Source: Triticum aestivum (lineage: Eukaryota; Streptophyta; Magnoliopsida; Poales; Poaceae). Taken from it: a stretch of DNA of 64,000 bases. A program made the translations under genes and the position numbers. This document shows, piece after piece, positions 21,040 through 31,805 of this stretch (position 1 is its first letter; each line of letters starts with the position of its first letter). The notes beneath the pieces are model-generated. The model was not told the DNA's origin, did no database searches, and saw nothing but the letters and a program-made list of their open reading frames with translations. The DNA lies in assembly GCF_018294505.1 (NCBI RefSeq), contig NC_057810.1, forward strand, positions 710,929,563 to 710,993,562. Direction: 5' to 3'.

Positions 21040-24000
21040 TGGGATTAGGACCTATCATTACCTATTAGAGTGTAGGTTGCATGGACGTAATAAAATTGAC
21101 AAAGTAGATCAATTGATGAATATATACATGGTGAATTATATATATAATTGTTGTGTGTCCAGTAGCTCTGAAAGTCAAGATGAGTGGTCGTGCATGGATG
21201 TATACCGGTCACACTGGTCAGAACAAATGGAGCGCTGAATGGTTCACAAAAACCAAGGGGTTTGTGCAAGCCGCATTTGCAAATGGCCAGAGGAAAACCT
21301 GGTGCCCCTGTTTCCGGTGCAGCAATTGGGGAAAGAGGACAGAGGCTGAAATGGGCAAACACCTACAGAAGAATGGTTTTACGCCCGATTATACGGTGTG
21401 GACATTTCATGGTGAGTCTGCCCAACGTGACCGAGCTGAGGTGGATCGTCGTCGCATCGACGAGCATGGTACCGAGGTGGAAAACATGGTGCAAGACTAT
21501 GATGATGCTCGGGATTCGGACGAGGAGATGGAGGAATCTGCAAAGGCCTTCAATGAAATGTTGGAGTCTTCAAAACGTCCGCTCCACGAGCACACCGAGC
21601 TTTGTCAGTTGGATGCCATCTCACAAGTAATGGCTCTGAAGGCTCAGTTCAACTTGGGCAGAGAATGCTACGACGCAATTATGATAATATTTGGATGCTT
21701 TCTACCCAAAGGCCATGTAATGCCTGCAAACCTGTACCAGTTGGACAAAATCCTCCGTGCACTGAAGATGCCCTATGAGAAGATACATGCCTGTGAGAAA
21801 GGATGTGCCTTATTTAGGCTTGACTATGCGAACTTGAACTATTGTCCCATTTGCAAGTCTTCCAGGTATATTGTGGTAGACAACGGTATGGGTGAGAAGA
21901 CACAGACCAAAATCCCCGTTAGTGTTCTTCGGTATATGCCAATCGTACCAAGACTTCAACGTCTTTTCATGGTCGGAGAGACGGCCAGTCAGATGACATG
22001 GCACAAAACATGCAAAAGAACTGAACTAGATGCAGATGGGAGTCTGATGATGGTACACATATCGGATGGTGTTGCCTGGAAAAAGTTTGATGAATTACAT
22101 GCTGACAAAGCGGCAGATCCGAGGCATCCTCGAGTCGGCATCAGCACGGATGGGTTCAGTGTGTTTGGTATGACGGCAGCCCAATATAGTTGTTGGCCCG
22201 TATTTGTCTTTCCACTCAATCGCCCCCGGACAGATTATGCAAAGAAAGAACATTTTCCTGATGTTGATAATTCTAGGGCCCAACTATCCGGGGGAAAATA
22301 TGAATGTGTACATGCAGCCGCTTAAGGATGAATTGCAAGAAGCCTGGGATAATGGGTTCAAGACATACGACGCCTATAGCAAATGAAACTTCATAATGCG
22401 TGTCTGGTACATGTACTCGACGCATGACTTGCCGGCGTATGCGCTATTCGTTGGCTGGTGTGTGCATGGAAGGTTCCCGTGCCCCACATGCAAGGGAGCT
22501 CTTGAGTTTCGTTGGCTTCAGGCCGGTCGCAAGTTTTCTTGCTTCGACATGCATAGACAGTTCATGGATCCTCGCCATAAGTTCAGGAAAGACAAGAAGA
22601 ACTTCATCAGAGGTAGAGTTGTAAAAAACTCTGCACCACCTGCGTTGACAGGCCAACAGACCCTGGATCAGTTAAACGCTCTCGAGCCAGATCCAGAGCA
22701 TCTAGGGTACTTCAAGGGGTATAATTCTAAGCACGCGTGGACTCACAAAACATGCTTATGGGATCTGCCTTACTTCAAAGACCTCCTTTGCCCACACAAC
22801 ATTGACTTGATGCACACTGAGAAGAATATCGCCGAGGCACTTTTTGGTACATTGTTCGACATAGATGGGAAGTCAAAGGATAATACTAAGGCTAGAGTCG
22901 ATCTGGAGGCGCTATGTGATAGGCCGTTACAAAACATGAAAGAACCGAAAGGAAAGCAGAACTGGATGAAGCCAAAGGCATGGTTCAATCTTGGAAGGCC
23001 AGCTATGAGGGAAATTATCTTGTGGGTGAAAATGCAGTTAATGTTCCCTGATGCGTATGCAGCGAATCTAAAGAGGGGAGCGAGTCTTGATAAATTGAAG
23101 ATATTTGGTCTCAAGAGTCATGATTGGCACATATGGATTGAGCGAGTAATGACGGTGATGTTGCGTGGCTTCATCCCTGAGGATGAATGGCTAGTACTGG
23201 CAGAACTCAGCTATTTCTTCCGTGTTCTTTGTGCGAAAGAACTATCGCCTGGCGTGCTAGAAGAAATGGAAGAGTTGGCGCCAGAGTTAATCTACAAGTT
23301 AGAGAAGATCTTTCCACTTGGCTTCTTTAATCCAATCCAGCATTTGATTTTGCATCTCTCGACCGAGGCAAGATTGGGGGGGGGGGGCGTGCAAAATCGT
23401 TTGTGCTACCCAACTGAGAGGATGCAGAAGACGCTTCGAGAAAAATGTAAAAATAAACGTAGAATTGAAGCATCGATGGCTGAGGCATTCATCACTGAGG
23501 AGGCGACAAACTTCGTGACAGCACACTACGAAGCCAAAAATCGTCATTTGCATAATCCAAAGCCTCGGTACAATGCTGACGAGCCTAAAAAGGGTGGATC
23601 CAACCTCAGCCTATTCAAAGGGAATCTCGCACCAGTCAGTGTTTCAAATCCAGTATCTTTGGATAACGAAGAATGGCGGACCATTTCGTTGTATATCTTC
23701 AACAACCTGATAGAAGTGCGGCCGTACATCGAGTAAGTTCTCGGTACATTGTTTCACAACTTCTATTTCCTTTGAACTGCTCTTATTCCTGGATATTTCA
23801 TACAGTCGATACGTTGCCCTATTCTCGTATGGAGCGGTGATCCAAAAGGATTCCGTCGAAGAGTATGAGCTTCTCGCAAAGCAAGGAGGTGGCTATCCCG
23901 GTTTCATCTCTTGGTTCAAACAAACGGTAATTTCTATTAGACAATTTCATTTCATTCGCTAATTTGTGTGTAATGCAACAATCCTTTCATATTAAACTTG

Positions 24001-24766
24001 TAGGCTAATTCAGAGTCTATGGACGCCGAATTGAGACAAGTCGCTAATGGTTTTGACTATAAGGTCCGTTCATTTGACAAATACGACATCAACGGGTATC
24101 ACTTTCGTACCTATGGCAAAGAGCTATCTATGGCCGACCGAAAGTCTGCAAATTGTTGTGTATCTACTATCGGCGAAGGAGGTACCGAGTATTATGGGAG
24201 ATTTGAAGCAATTTATGAACTTCTATTCTATGGTGAAAACCCACCGAGTGTCGTAGTCTTCAAATGTTATTGGTTTCAGCCGAAGGAGACTAGAAGGACT
24301 CATGAACATATAGGGCTAGTTGAAATCAACCAAAGCACCCATTTAGATGTTCCTGATGTCTATATTACGGCTCAACAGGCAACCCAAGTATTCTATCTAC
24401 CGTGGGCCTGCCAAACTAGTCCAAATCTGAAAGGTCGGGATGTCGTTTATGAAGTGCCGCCACGTGCTAGACTATCTCCCCCAAAGGAAGAGGATTATGA
24501 ACCTCACATTAACCCAGACACATATGAAGGAGAATTCTTTCAAGAGACACGTCTTTCCAAAAAGTGTTTCAAGAACCGCTATACTTCACCCCAAAACATT
24601 GAAGTAGACAGCGACAGTGAATCCCACATCACCCCAGAGGAGGAACAAGAAGTGTCGGAACAAGAAGAGGTTACTGATGCGGATGACCTGTCAATGCTTG
24701 ACCTATTACGTAAAGGTGGCCTTCCACATGTTGATGCCACTGAACCCTATGAGCTCGTCATTGATT

Positions 24767-24771
24767 ATAGT
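24767..24771. repeat. Target-site duplication of element F, left copy (ATAGT)
   Basis: ATAGT ends the left part of transposase exon 3 and recurs at 31645-31649 after the right LTR. Confidence 0.85.
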
Positions 24772-25442
24772 TGTCATGGAATTAACACGACAGATGTCCT
24801 TAGTGTCAGGACTTAGTCGCGAGGCCAACGCATCTATGTGGTAGCTTGAGAGGGGTTGATCGGGATGAGAGACGCAACACGCAAGACAAGGATTTAGACA
24901 GCTTTGGGCCCCGGGAAACATCATCCGGAATAGACCTACATGCTGTTTGAGGCTAGGTCTCATTATGCTCATGAGGGAGTCGCCCTAAGCCGGCTCTCCT
25001 CTTTCTGTCTATCCCTAGATATTGTTTCTTGTTCCTTCTCTCCCTCTTTGGGGAGCCCTGCCCCTCCTTATATAAGTTAGAGGGGCGGGTTACATGTGGA
25101 GTCCAAATAGGATTAGGACTAGCCTATCGTCTACTGCAAGCCGGGTACAAGTACGGGTCTTGATTCCTTGTAAGGGAGATATTCCTCACGCCTTTCCTCT
25201 TAAGTCGGCCTACCATAATGTAAGCCGGCCTACCATAACGTAAGCCGGCCTTCTGGGCCTTGAGCCTCCTGGGCCCCCGGGTCTTGTCGCTCCTCTGACC
25301 CACTTGCTAAGTTACCCATAAGTCGCCAGGATCGGGCGGGTCACTTAGTGAGTCGTCCAGTCAGGGCGGGTCATTAGTGAGTCGCCAAGTCCAGCCGGGT
25401 TATACTTCCGGCCGGGTTACACCGCGGGGTATATCCCTGACA
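24772..25442 (-). repeat. Element F LTR, left copy (3' LTR in element sense)
   Basis: 671 bp, TGTCATGGA...CCTGACA. Longer than the right copy because of a 20-bp tandem duplication around GTAAGCCGGCCTACCATAA (about 25215-25250). Confidence 0.85.
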
Positions 25443-26760
25443 TTAGCCCCCAAGTTTAGCTTGGATTTATCCATGGTAAACTTATGCTGCAAAATAAACA
25501 CAATAACAAATTTGACAGGTTGTGCTCCGGGTTAAGAATTCTTGTAAGCCGGCACTTGATCATCTTTAAGTCCTTGTCATTTCCTTCTTGACACATGCCC
25601 ATGAACTCATAGAAAATCTCCTTAGCAGATATGTTTCAATTTTGTCAATGCAAAAGATCCAGATACTTCCTTTGAGAAATCCGGGTCAACAGGCCAGCTT
25701 CAGAGTCAATTTTCTTACATTTTAACCTTGTTGAGAAATATTATAAGAAATAATCCATTTGAGTTGGTTTCCAAAGCTCCGACTTAATAAACATATTGGA
25801 CTCAAGATTCATCTGGTGATCCGCCGGTTTAAAGATGTAGAGGTTGGCTAGTTATAACTGCCAAAATTGACGGCTTGTAAATATTGATAACGCCGGGTAA
25901 TAACTGTTTCCGACGCCGGGTCATAATTTTTGGTGACACCGGATCATGATTGTTGCAAACACCGGGTCAATCTGACCTACTCAAAACTAAGAATTGGAAG
26001 ATATTTCTCCCTTATATCCATATTACGTGTAGCCCCCAAGTCTTGAATAGAACAAAGTGATGTTTTGAGACTTGTTTCCATATAATTACTGCCACTTTGA
26101 AGAAATCCATGTTCATCTCAGCCACTAGTAAAAACTGAATACTCCATATATGTAGCCCCCAAGTGCCGGGTTCTCATGCTTGCAGCAACCTGGGACTTGA
26201 AATTGCCTTATGCTCATAAAAACTTCAACCAGTGTAGCCCCCAAGGGCCGGGTCATTATGCAATAATGAGCAGGGACTTTGTAAATATAATGTTGTAAAC
26301 TATGAACATCAACGTGTAGCCCCCAAGGGCCGGCTCAGTAAGATAATATTGAGCTGGGACTTTGATATATACTTTAATGAAAATAACATCATATGATGTA
26401 ACCCCCATCATGGGGCTCGAATTCACGTCCACAAGGTTAAGAGCCTTGTGCTTTACCAACTGAGCAGTGGACCCTTCAATGTAATGGATAAAAAGCTTTG
26501 TACCTTAAATTGTTGACAAAGGGAATTGGTAGCCCCCAAGGGTCGGCTCATTACAATGTGATGAGTCGGGTCGAGCAAAAAGTGACTTTGCATTAGTCCC
26601 CAAGTGTCATGGTGCATGCTTGCAGCGACATGAGACTTGCATATTTGATATAATCTCAATTTGAATAATGTAGTCCCCAAGTGCCGAGTCGTAAGCCTGC
26701 AGCGACTCGGGACTATTCCTTCCATTGTAGAATAAATCATATCCTTTGATAAAATAATAG
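25443..26760 (-). repeat. Element F array of polypurine-tract-like units
   Basis: TAGCCCCCAAG or close variants recur at about 25444, 26032, 26153, 26236, 26314, 26531, 26597 and 26672, mostly 65-85 bp apart in the second half. Read on the minus strand each is CTTGGGGGCTA, the same as the tract abutting the 3' LTR. Most are followed by a short inverted repeat such as TCATTATG-CAATAATGA. Confidence 0.75.
26402..26474 (-). tRNA. tRNA-Lys(CUU)-like sequence inside element F, degenerate
   Basis: Read from 26474 to 26402, 73 nt, the length of tRNA-Lys. From position 10 it follows plant tRNA-Lys(CUU) closely: a D arm with GCTCAGTTGGTA, an anticodon arm CAAGG-CTCTTAA-CCTTG with anticodon CTT and five perfect pairs, then GTGG and a T loop TTCGAGC. 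The first nine bases differ and do not pair with the 3' side, and the T stem has two G-to-A changes, so it is unlikely to be a working tRNA. It lies in the sense direction of element F. Confidence 0.75.
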
Positions 26761-27329
26761 CCATTGCGCTAAAGCGACTTTCAAAACCTCAATAATACTG
26801 GTTATTGATAATCACAATAGAAATCCAGCCATGTTGGATATTCAAGATTTGAATAATATAACCCGGTATGAAAACCTCAATCATTCAATATCATCATGAA
26901 AATCCAGTCAGTTTTGGCTATTAAAAATTTGAATACCTCATCGGTTGATAAGTAAACCCGGAGTTTAAATACCCGGCGACTCTTGGCCGACGATGATTTA
27001 ATTCGCCTTCATTGTAAGACGGTGGATAATTATTTTGAAGCATCAACTTTGGTAATGAGCTTGAACTTAATCATTTATATGTCATATTCCTGTAAATCCC
27101 GCAAAGAGTTTAAACAACATATGCCCTGGCGACTTAACGTCAAAAGCCAGGGCGGGTAACCACCCAAATGTAGTCTTATCCTGCACACAAGTAGATCAAA
27201 AGATCCCTATGATCATTTGAATGATACCGCCGGCTTATGTGACCCAGACAGTGAAGTTGATAACTGAAGTCTGTAAGAGCCGGCACATATGATATTTATG
27301 ACAACTCAAATACTTGCGATTGTATAAAA

Positions 27330-28210
27330 ACAGATAAAATTTTCGAGGCTTCTGATTCAAATACGATCAGTAAACCGTTCCAGAGGGGTTAAGATGAGAT
27401 TCAAACATGATCACATAGCCCCCAGTGGCGTTGGCGTTGCCGATCAAAGTGGGTATCGACAGCTATGTTCTCTTTGGTTCAAATACGACCTATGTTTGAA
27501 CAAGAAACCCCCAAATGACCACTGTGATATTGAATTTGCAGTGCCGGTTTACATGACCTGTGTAATAAGGGTGATAACCCAATCCTTAGAAGCCAATGTT
27601 TCCATATAAATGATGGTTGTCATAAGCTGGCGACTTATAGTCAAAAGTCAAGCTGGGTTAATCATAAAACACTTATATACATTTGAGATATAATCCCCAA
27701 AAGGTCTCGAGTTAAGTAATTATGGCTGCAATAAACTTTACCCGGGATAGAATAAAACTTTTTGAGGCTTCTGATTCGGATACGATCAGTAAGCCTTTCC
27801 AAAGGGGTTAAGCTAAGATTCGAATACGATCATATAGCCCCCAGTGGCTTTGGCGATGCCGATCAAGTGGGTATCGACAGCTATGTTCTCTTTGGTTCGA
27901 ATACGACCTATGTTTGAATAGGAAGCCCCCAAGTGACCATAAGAGTTGTTTAATGACGCTGGTTCGAATACGACACACGTCAGACCCAAAGGGGTTAAGC
28001 TCATATATGATCAAGAAGCCCCCTAGTGGGTTTGGCAGTATGCCGATCAAGAGGGTATCGACAGCTATGTTCTCTTTGGTTCGAATACAACCTATGTTTG
28101 AACAGGAAGCCCCCAAGTGACCATATAAGTTTTGGCATTGCACCAATCAAGAGGGTACTGATAGCTATACTCAATGAGCAGGAAGCCCCCAAGTGATCAT
28201 AATAAGATAA
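27330..28210. repeat. Element F tandem block repeat
   Basis: The segment GGTATCGACAGCTATGTTCT, followed by CTTTGGTTC(G/A)AATAC, occurs near 27453, 27869 and 28055 (spacing about 417 and 186). Each copy is preceded by AGCCCCC(T)AGTGG and followed by AAGCCCCCAAGTGA or close variants. Copies share GAGGCTTCTGATTC and CGATCAGTAA further upstream. No coding capacity. Confidence 0.75.
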
Positions 28211-28319
28211 GCCGTAAGGCAGGATACCCAAGTTTGAACTGCGCATCATGGTAACAAGTTCTTTTGGCAACCTTTAATTTTTTTGAGAACTCGAACTTGC
28301 GAGAGATTAATGCTTTTTG

Positions 28320-28520
28320 AACCGGAACTTTAAAACCGGATTTTTAAAAAAAATTGTGAGGGACAAATTTACCTTGAGCCGGATTTTTAACTGGATTTGA
28401 GAGCTTCAAAAATTTGTGAGGGACAAATTTACCCTGGGCCGGCTTCTGAACCGGATTTAAGAGCTTCAATGCTTTGTGGGAGAAAGATGTCTCTTGAACC
28501 GGATTTTAAACCAGAGTCCT
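28320..28520. repeat. Element F 70-80-bp tandem repeat
   Basis: Two and a half diverged copies of a unit with TTGTGAGGGACAAATTTACC, GAACCGGATTT and GAGCTTCAA. Confidence 0.65.
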
Positions 28521-28779
28521 TATTTTGAGCTGGAAATCTTCTGACGGCTTTTAAATTTTCATCGATCTAGCAATAATCTCCGGGGCCCGGGTTATTTTTC
28601 CCTTCAATGATCCGGAGTTCTTGAATTCATTGAAACCGGCTAATTTTGCCGAGTCATATCATTGTAGCCCCCGAGTCTCAAGACGACTTGAGGAGTTGGC
28701 TTGAGATTCTCCATAATTAACCGTGATATAGACCGGTTTAAATCCTACATGGGACAACTTGCAAACCAAAGTAATTGCT

Positions 28780-29990
28780 CTTTTGAAGAAAATAATATGT
28801 AATATAAAATATATTGGATGGATTTCACCTGATATGTTAGGCTAGTGATTATCCACAGAAGGTTGAGGTGACTGCGGCGGGTTATAAATGATCCCTTATG
28901 AGCCGTGTTAGCAACTCGGCCAATGGTTCCTTCCAATTGGTTATCTGAAGTTAACCAAACCGTAGTGCCAGCGACTAGTGCACCTATCCATTGAGCCAGC
29001 CAGTGCAGACGGCGGTTGATAATATATGATAATTTGCCTCCAATTTGTTGGAAGAGAAACCGGGCTTCCCAAGTAGTGACTTGCTCATACTCAATAAACA
29101 GCTCATCCAAAAAAATGCGGCCCGATGTGTTGATGTAGACCAGGCTGCGAGAGACGGACCATAAAAACGACCGTAACATCAGAGGCGGCATAGACAGATG
29201 AACCGGCCGTAACGTCGTAAACCGGTGCGAACGGGCAAGTTGTCCTCCTTGTTGTAAACCGGCGTGGCCGCGAGAGACGGCCACAACATTGTAAGCCGGC
29301 GCGGTCGCGAGAGACGGCCATGGTGTTGTAAGCCGGTGCGGGAATCCGTTTGAGTAACGACGACCACCTGCGCCAAAAGATGTTGGCATGCCTCCATCTC
29401 CGCAGTATAATATCACTTTTTATCATAAATAATTGCCCTGCATAAACAATATTGCAGACCAACGCAAAGATAAACTTGTTCTTTGACAAAAACAACATGT
29501 TCCAATAAAATATATTTTAGATGGATATCACCTGATGTGCTAGGCCAGAAATAATCCTCCATGAAATTGATAATCGCTAGGTGAAGTTGAAGTCGCTCAT
29601 GGGTGAACCGGACGCGGCATGGTAAACTGGTGCGGGCGGGTGAGTTGGCCGCAATGTTTTTAAGCCGGTACGGACAGCGAGTCGGCCATGATGTTTGTAA
29701 GCTTGGACACGTGAACCGGCCGCAAGGGCGGACGGGCGAGTCTTCCGTGGCGTTGTAATGCGGCGCAGACGGGCAAGTCTGCTGGCGCGTTTGATGTAAA
29801 CTGGACCGCGACACGCGTGCCCGTAAGCTGTGCGGCACAGCTGAACATGCATCCGCGGTATAATGGCATAAATAATTGTCCTGTGTAAAGATGTTACAGG
29901 GCAAATAATTGTTTTTTGACAAAAACAATAAGTGTTTAATAAGATAAATTTAGATGGATATCACCTGATTCGTCCGGTTAACCGCTATGC
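28780..29990. repeat. Element F diverged duplicated blocks
   Basis: ATGGAT(A/T)TCACCTGAT recurs at about 28813, 29521 and 29954, each followed by a segment rich in CCGG(C/T)CG(C/T)AA and GTAAGCCGG motifs and ending in a TTTGACAAAAACAA-type stretch (29483, 29917). Minus-strand open frames here are short and mutually inconsistent. Confidence 0.6.
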
Positions 29991-30973
29991 TGTAAGCTGG
30001 TGCTAACGGGCGAGTCAATCACAAAGACTGATCCGGAGGCGGGTCGCTCGTGCATGTTAACTCCCCCTTCCCCCTTTTTTTTAAACACCTGGGTTTTTGA
30101 ATCGCGCATCTGTTGTCTGAACCACGCGTCATGGCGACCCAAAAGATTGTTGGAAGTGATGCAAAAAACGTGAGCAAAAAACTCTTGACCTGAATAGATC
30201 TGCGAGCATACGAGCAGACAACATATGTTTTGTATAATATGCAGTTAATACGTAGAGCAATTTAAGGGAGACGAGTGCACCTGATTACATCCGTAGATAT
30301 CTGTAGTGTAATTTGGAAACAAGGCGCGGCGGCGTGGCTGGGGTGACTCGACGCGCCAGCGAGGTAACTTGGTGGCGGCAACTTGTGGTAGTAGAACTGC
30401 AATGATAGCCGGCATTTTGCAGGCAACAATCGACGGCCGACGGCTTACGTCAGTGGCGGAGACGACACAAGGACGGGGCGGCTTTTAGGACCGGGCTGTG
30501 GCAGCTCACGCGCAACGGAGAAGATAATAGTGCGTCCAAAGTGGCTCGGCGAAGATGTGCAGAGTCCAGGTCGTGGTTGAGTTGACCCACCCCCTTTTTT
30601 TCTTTGTTGCTCACGTGAAGACCCTGGAGTTGATTCCATCAGGATGTGTATCCTGGGATTTTTCTTCATGGAACGGTAATAGCTCGGCCGACTGGACCGC
30701 TGCTTGTGGATGTAGTTACCATCAGATTAGGTCACCAAACCTACAAAGGAATTTGCTGACCGCTCTAGTTTCGATCTCAACGAGTTGTATTGGTAACCCG
30801 TGGCTATGAACAGACTATAATCTTAATTTTCTTGTTGGACGGGCCTCCAATCTGACTACTCGTCTTTGGGATACTGTAAATCTTTCCGCGATGATTCTTC
30901 TTCATCTGACCAATCACGAGTTTCTTGATCCCTAAAAGAAATCCCTCCAAGAACTCAACACCACCGTGTGCGG
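29991..30973. other. Element F leader region (5' side in element sense)
   Basis: About 1 kb next to the primer-binding site. Short open frames on both strands show no domain. No gag could be read. Confidence 0.5.
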
Positions 30974-30991
30974 GCCCCACGATGGGCGCCA
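30974..30991 (-). promoter_or_regulatory. Element F primer-binding site, tRNA-Lys(CUU) type
   Basis: Two bases inside the 5' LTR the minus strand reads TGGCGCCCATCGTGGGGC. The complement of the plant tRNA-Lys(CUU) 3' end, as I recall it, is TGGCGCCCACCGTGGGGC: 17 of 18 identical. The tRNA-like sequence at 26402-26474 also has A at the variant position (GATGGG rather than GGTGGG). Confidence 0.8.
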
Positions 30992-30993
30992 AC

Positions 30994-31644
30994 TATCGTG
31001 GAATTAACACGACAGATGTCCTTAGTGTGAGGACTTAGTTGCGAGGCCAACGCATCTATGTGGTAGCTTTAGAGGGGTTGATCGGGACGAGAGACGCAAC
31101 ACGCAAGACAAGGATTTAGACAGCTTCGGGCCCCGGGAAACATCATCCGGAATAGCCCTACATGCTGTTTGAGGCTAGGTCTCATTATGCTCATGAGGGA
31201 GTCGCCGTAAGCCGGCTCTCCTCTTTCTGTCTATCCCTATATATTGTTTCTTGTTCCTTCTCTCCCTCTTTGGGGAGCCCTGCCCCTCCTTATATAAGTT
31301 AGAGGGGCGGGTTACATGTGGAGTCCAAATAGGATTAGGACTAGCCTATCTTCTACTACAAGCCGGGTACAAGTCCGGGTGTTGATTCCTTGTAAGGGAG
31401 ATATTCCTCAAGCCTTTCCTCTTAAGCCGGCCTACCATAACGTAAGCCGGCCTTCTGGGCCTTGAGCCTCCTGGGCCCCCGGGTCTTGTCGCTCCTCTGA
31501 CCCGCTTGCTAAGTTACCCATAAGTCGCCAGGATCGGGCGGGTCACTTAGTGAGTCGTCCAGTCAGGGCGGGTCATTAGTGAGTCGCCAAGTCCGGCCGG
31601 GTTATACTTCTGGCCGGGTTACACCGCGGGGTATATCCCCGACA
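30994..31644 (-). repeat. Element F LTR, right copy (5' LTR in element sense)
   Basis: 651 bp ending ...CCCCGACA. The outer TG has become TA (TATCGTGG). A minus-strand TATA box lies at 31290-31297 within TTATATAAG. Followed by ATAGT. Confidence 0.85.
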
Positions 31645-31649
31645 ATAGT
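31645..31649. repeat. Target-site duplication of element F, right copy (ATAGT)
   Basis: Matches 24767-24771; the transposase frame resumes at 31650 and stops at 31695-31697. Confidence 0.85.
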
Positions 31650-31805
31650 GATGATGATGATTATGCATTTATTGATGATACTGATCGAGATTATTAGTAG
31701 TGTCAGGTATTCAATTTTTTATGTTGTACTTGATGATGATACACTTAAGTGATATACTTAAGTGTACTAATTTTGTTTACTCTTTGTCATGGCAGGTGTT
31801 GAAAG

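Larger units (their letters stand above)
24772..31644 (-). mobile_element. Element F: non-autonomous gypsy-type LTR retrotransposon inside the CACTA-1 transposase
   Basis: LTRs at 24772-25442 and 30994-31644, ATAGT duplication, primer-binding site at 30974-30991 and polypurine tract next to 25443 all place it on the minus strand. The 5.55-kb interior contains no gag, protease or polymerase frame. It is made of repeated blocks: an 80-bp array of polypurine-tract-like units, tandem blocks of about 185-420 bp, a 70-80-bp tandem repeat and diverged copies of a 430-700-bp block. A tRNA-Lys-like sequence lies in the interior. Replication would depend on proteins from a relative. About 20 LTR-LTR differences by eye plus a 20-bp duplication in the left LTR (about 3%). 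Confidence 0.85.
21180..31697 (+). pseudogene. CACTA-1 transposase (TNPD/TNP2, Transposase_21 family), broken
   Basis: Exon 1 is 21180-23732, exon 2 23806-23926, exon 3 24004-24771, resuming at 31650-31697 after element F; junctions are GT-AG and in phase. The start is the ATG opening MSGRAWMYTGH. Domains: an N-terminal transposase-associated domain (Cys-x2-Cys near residue 45), the TNP2 catalytic region through the middle of exon 1 ('DLMHTEKNIAEALFGTLF'), then DUF4218 (end of exon 1) and DUF4216 (exon 3). It would bind and cleave the element ends. Three breaks: a frameshift in a C run near 22221-22227, a TGA at 22384-22386, and the F insertion in an acidic Asp-rich tail. Exons 2 and 3 have no other lesion. 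Confidence 0.85.

Noticed and set aside
26402..26474. SINE head instead of a tRNA-like sequence
   Set aside because: No SINE body, poly-A/T tail or flanking duplication follows; similarity runs the length of a tRNA. Kept as tRNA-like, degenerate.
26398..26720. CRISPR-like array in the regularly spaced units
   Set aside because: Units are diverged, spacing is irregular and the DNA is a plant retrotransposon; the motif is the element's polypurine tract.
28745..29928. Minus-strand frames of 130-223 codons in element F
   Set aside because: They cross repeated blocks in different frames, lack gag or other motifs and do not agree between block copies.
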